Source of the DNA: Hofstenia miamia
Taxonomy: Eukaryota > Xenacoelomorpha > Acoela > Hofsteniidae
Assembly: GCA_900660155.1 (NCBI GenBank)
Contig: CABFPE010000279.1
Location: forward strand, 253,624 to 317,623
Direction of reading: 5' to 3'
Length of the DNA stretch: 64,000 bases
The position numbers and the translations under genes are program-made. Under the pieces are notes generated by a model. The model was not told where the DNA came from. It searched no databases and saw nothing but the letters and a program-made list of their open reading frames with translations. This document shows, piece by piece, positions 58,101 to 61,100 of the stretch. Position 1 is the stretch's first letter. Every line of letters starts with the position of its first letter.

Positions 58101-61100
58101 CAACATACAAAAATGTTCAAAAACAACTAACGAATTGGGGGATTAATGTTATTGACATGATCAAACCAAATGACCACCATTTCTTGTGACACAAAGTTCC
58201 AAACGAGGAATGAAGGATGCCACAGTTGCCTCAAGCATGTCATTGGGAATTCGATCGAAACATTGTTTAATTCTTTCTTTCAACTCATTGAGAGTAGCTG
58301 GATATGGGTATGCATAGACAGAAGCCTTCAGGTATCCCCATAACCAAAAGTCGCAGCCATTGAGATCTGGAGATCGAGCAGGCCAGCTGGAGCAGAAACC
58401 TCGACTGATTACACGATCTTCACCAAAATTACGTCGCAAAAAATCTTTTGTTATTGTAGCCGTGTGAGGCGTTGCGCCATCTTGTTGGAAAATAGTTCTA
58501 GAGAAGGAGCGTCTGGCCTTTAGTTGTGGGACCACGTGTTGATCCAACATTTGACAGTATCTTTGTGAAGTAACTGTGACTGTTTCATCATGTTCCTCAA
58601 AGAAGTAGGGTTTTAAGATGAACTTGGAATTAAAGCCGGCCCACACTGTAATTTTGGGAGACCAAAGTGGTTGCTCAAAATGTTCGTGTGGATTTTCCGA
58701 CGCCCAGATGCGGCAATTCCAGGTGTTTACTTCACCGTTAAGATGGAAATGGGCTTCATCAGTCCAAAGGATGTTTTCGATGAAACCAGGAAACTGGGTG
58801 TTGCGCTGAATCATTTCAGTAGCAAAATCAATCCTCGTTTGCTTGTCAGCATCGGTAAGTGCATGCACTAATTGTATACGATAAGGATGAAGCTTCAGTT
58901 GTTGAGTCAAGATTCGATGCACCGATGCCTGAGAAATATTGGTTCGACGGGAAATTGCAGTTGTGCTAATCCGGCCATCATGTTGTTCAACAGCCTGCTG
59001 CACCACTGGCACTCGTGCTTCCGCAAGACTAGACCGACCTGAGCGTTGCAAATCTGCTACACTGCCTGTGGTATGAAATTTGTCAATTAAGTTTTGCACA
59101 GTTGATCTTGCAGGAGCATGTTGTGTCTTCTTGAGTTTCCTGATTGTGCAGAATTTCCTTATTGCATCAGTAATTGATTTTCAACATGTAAAATACAACT
59201 CGACTAATAATATTCGATCCTCCAATTTCAGACGAGACATTCTACAATAATGAAAACAAATTATATAATCCACACATATATACTACATGAGTAAATAATA
59301 TTCATTAATTTCAACCAATAGAAACGTCCAATCAATGACACTTAAGTTGTAGTGTTAATTATGAATAACCCTGTATGACACTAAAAAATAGTTGATACAT
59401 TATGATTGTACGAGGGGCGTTCAATAAGTAATGGCAACTGGTTCATAGAATTTTTATTCACGAATAAAACAACACAATGACATTCAAAGTCCTTCAAAAT
59501 ACTCCCCTCGCACCTCCACGCAGCGTCGGTGTCTTCGTATCCATGCTTGGAACATTTCTGCGTACTCCGGAAGAGGGATACTCTTCAGCTCTTGATTTAT
59601 CCTCCTAGCCAAATCTTGTTCTCTCGAAAAATTGCACCCAGTTTTGGAAACGCCCAGAAATCGCACGGGGCAAGATCTGGGCTTTAGGGTGGGTGCGCCA
59701 GTGGTTTCAGGCGGTTTTCGGTGATGAAATCCCTCGTTTTGGCAGCTGTGTGGCTTGAGGCATTGTCATGGTGGATGTGGATGCGACCATCTCGAAGTCT
59801 TTGTGGCCTCGTGGCGGCGACGCTCTGCAGAACTCGAGGCAGGACTTGTTCAGTATAGAAGCCAGCATTCACATTCTGTCCTTTGGGCACCATAACCACC
59901 TCCACGGGACCATTGATGGAGAGAAAAACCACAAACATCTGCTTCCGGGATCTGAACCCCGAGCGCAGAACCATTGGTCGAGGGTCTTCAGGGCTCAACC
60001 ATTCCTTGTTCTGATGCTTGTGGGGCACTTGAAAGTAATAAAACCACTTCTCGTCCCCAGTGACAATATCGGAGAGTCTTCGGTTGCTTTGTCCAGCGAA
60101 TTGTTCCAGGAATTCTCGCGAACATCTCACCCTCTCCTGTTTTTGCTCCTGGGACAGCATGTGTGGCACCCATCTTGCACAGATCTTCCGCAGCTGCAGG
60201 TGTTCATGGAGAATCGTGGAAACACTTCCAACAGATATGCCACATTCTTCACTGAGTAGAGCAACCGTGATATTTCGATCGTCGTCCACTAAGGCCTTGA
60301 CTTGGGCAATTTTCTCCTTGGTCATGACCTCCACAGGGCGCCCACTCCGAGGGTCGTCTTCCAGGTGCTCCCTGCCAGCGCGAAAAGCCTCCACCCACCT
60401 GGCGACTGTGCGATATGAAGGAGCAGTATCCCCCAGTACCACAACCAAGTCCTGGGTAATCTTGGCCGCAGAGTCTCCGAGCTTGTGGCGCACAAAAACG
60501 TAGAATCGCCAACCTTCCGGTGAAAAATCTGCCATTTCAGCCATACCAGAAAATATGACCGTCTTCAACGTCGAATAACTACTGACTCCAACGTACAAAC
60601 TGCTAGATCTAGCGTGATTAGAACTGACTAATGATTGGTTAGTTATGTAAACAAAGCGTCATTACTCTACTCCGACTGCTACTGTTACGTAATCAGAAGT
60701 TGCCATTACTTATTGAACGCCCCTCGTAGAAAAACTTTATTAACTTAACATGTGTTAAAAATAAGGTGCTACAGTCTATTGGCCTAGGGATAAATTACTT
60801 GAAGAATAAAGAAATTGTTCTTAATTATAAATCCTTATGTAATCTCAATTTTTGAAACTATTAGATAACAACGAATAATGTTAATAATTAGGACAATAGA
60901 GAAATTTAATTAGTGAAGATGCAAGAAAACTGGATAAAAACCTGTTAGATATAGGGCATTCACCAAAACAAAAAGCTGAGTCTACAAAAGAATTACTTTA
61001 ATTACTTAAATAACTACTGGCAATACGCAAGAGTTATTGAAAATGCAGGCCATACATTATTTTTTTTTGTCTTCAAGTCTTGGAAATCTTGTGATATTGA

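Noticed and set aside
59768-60503. Plus-strand open frames of 163 and 147 codons
   Set aside because: Reverse-strand shadows of the GC-rich mariner transposase.
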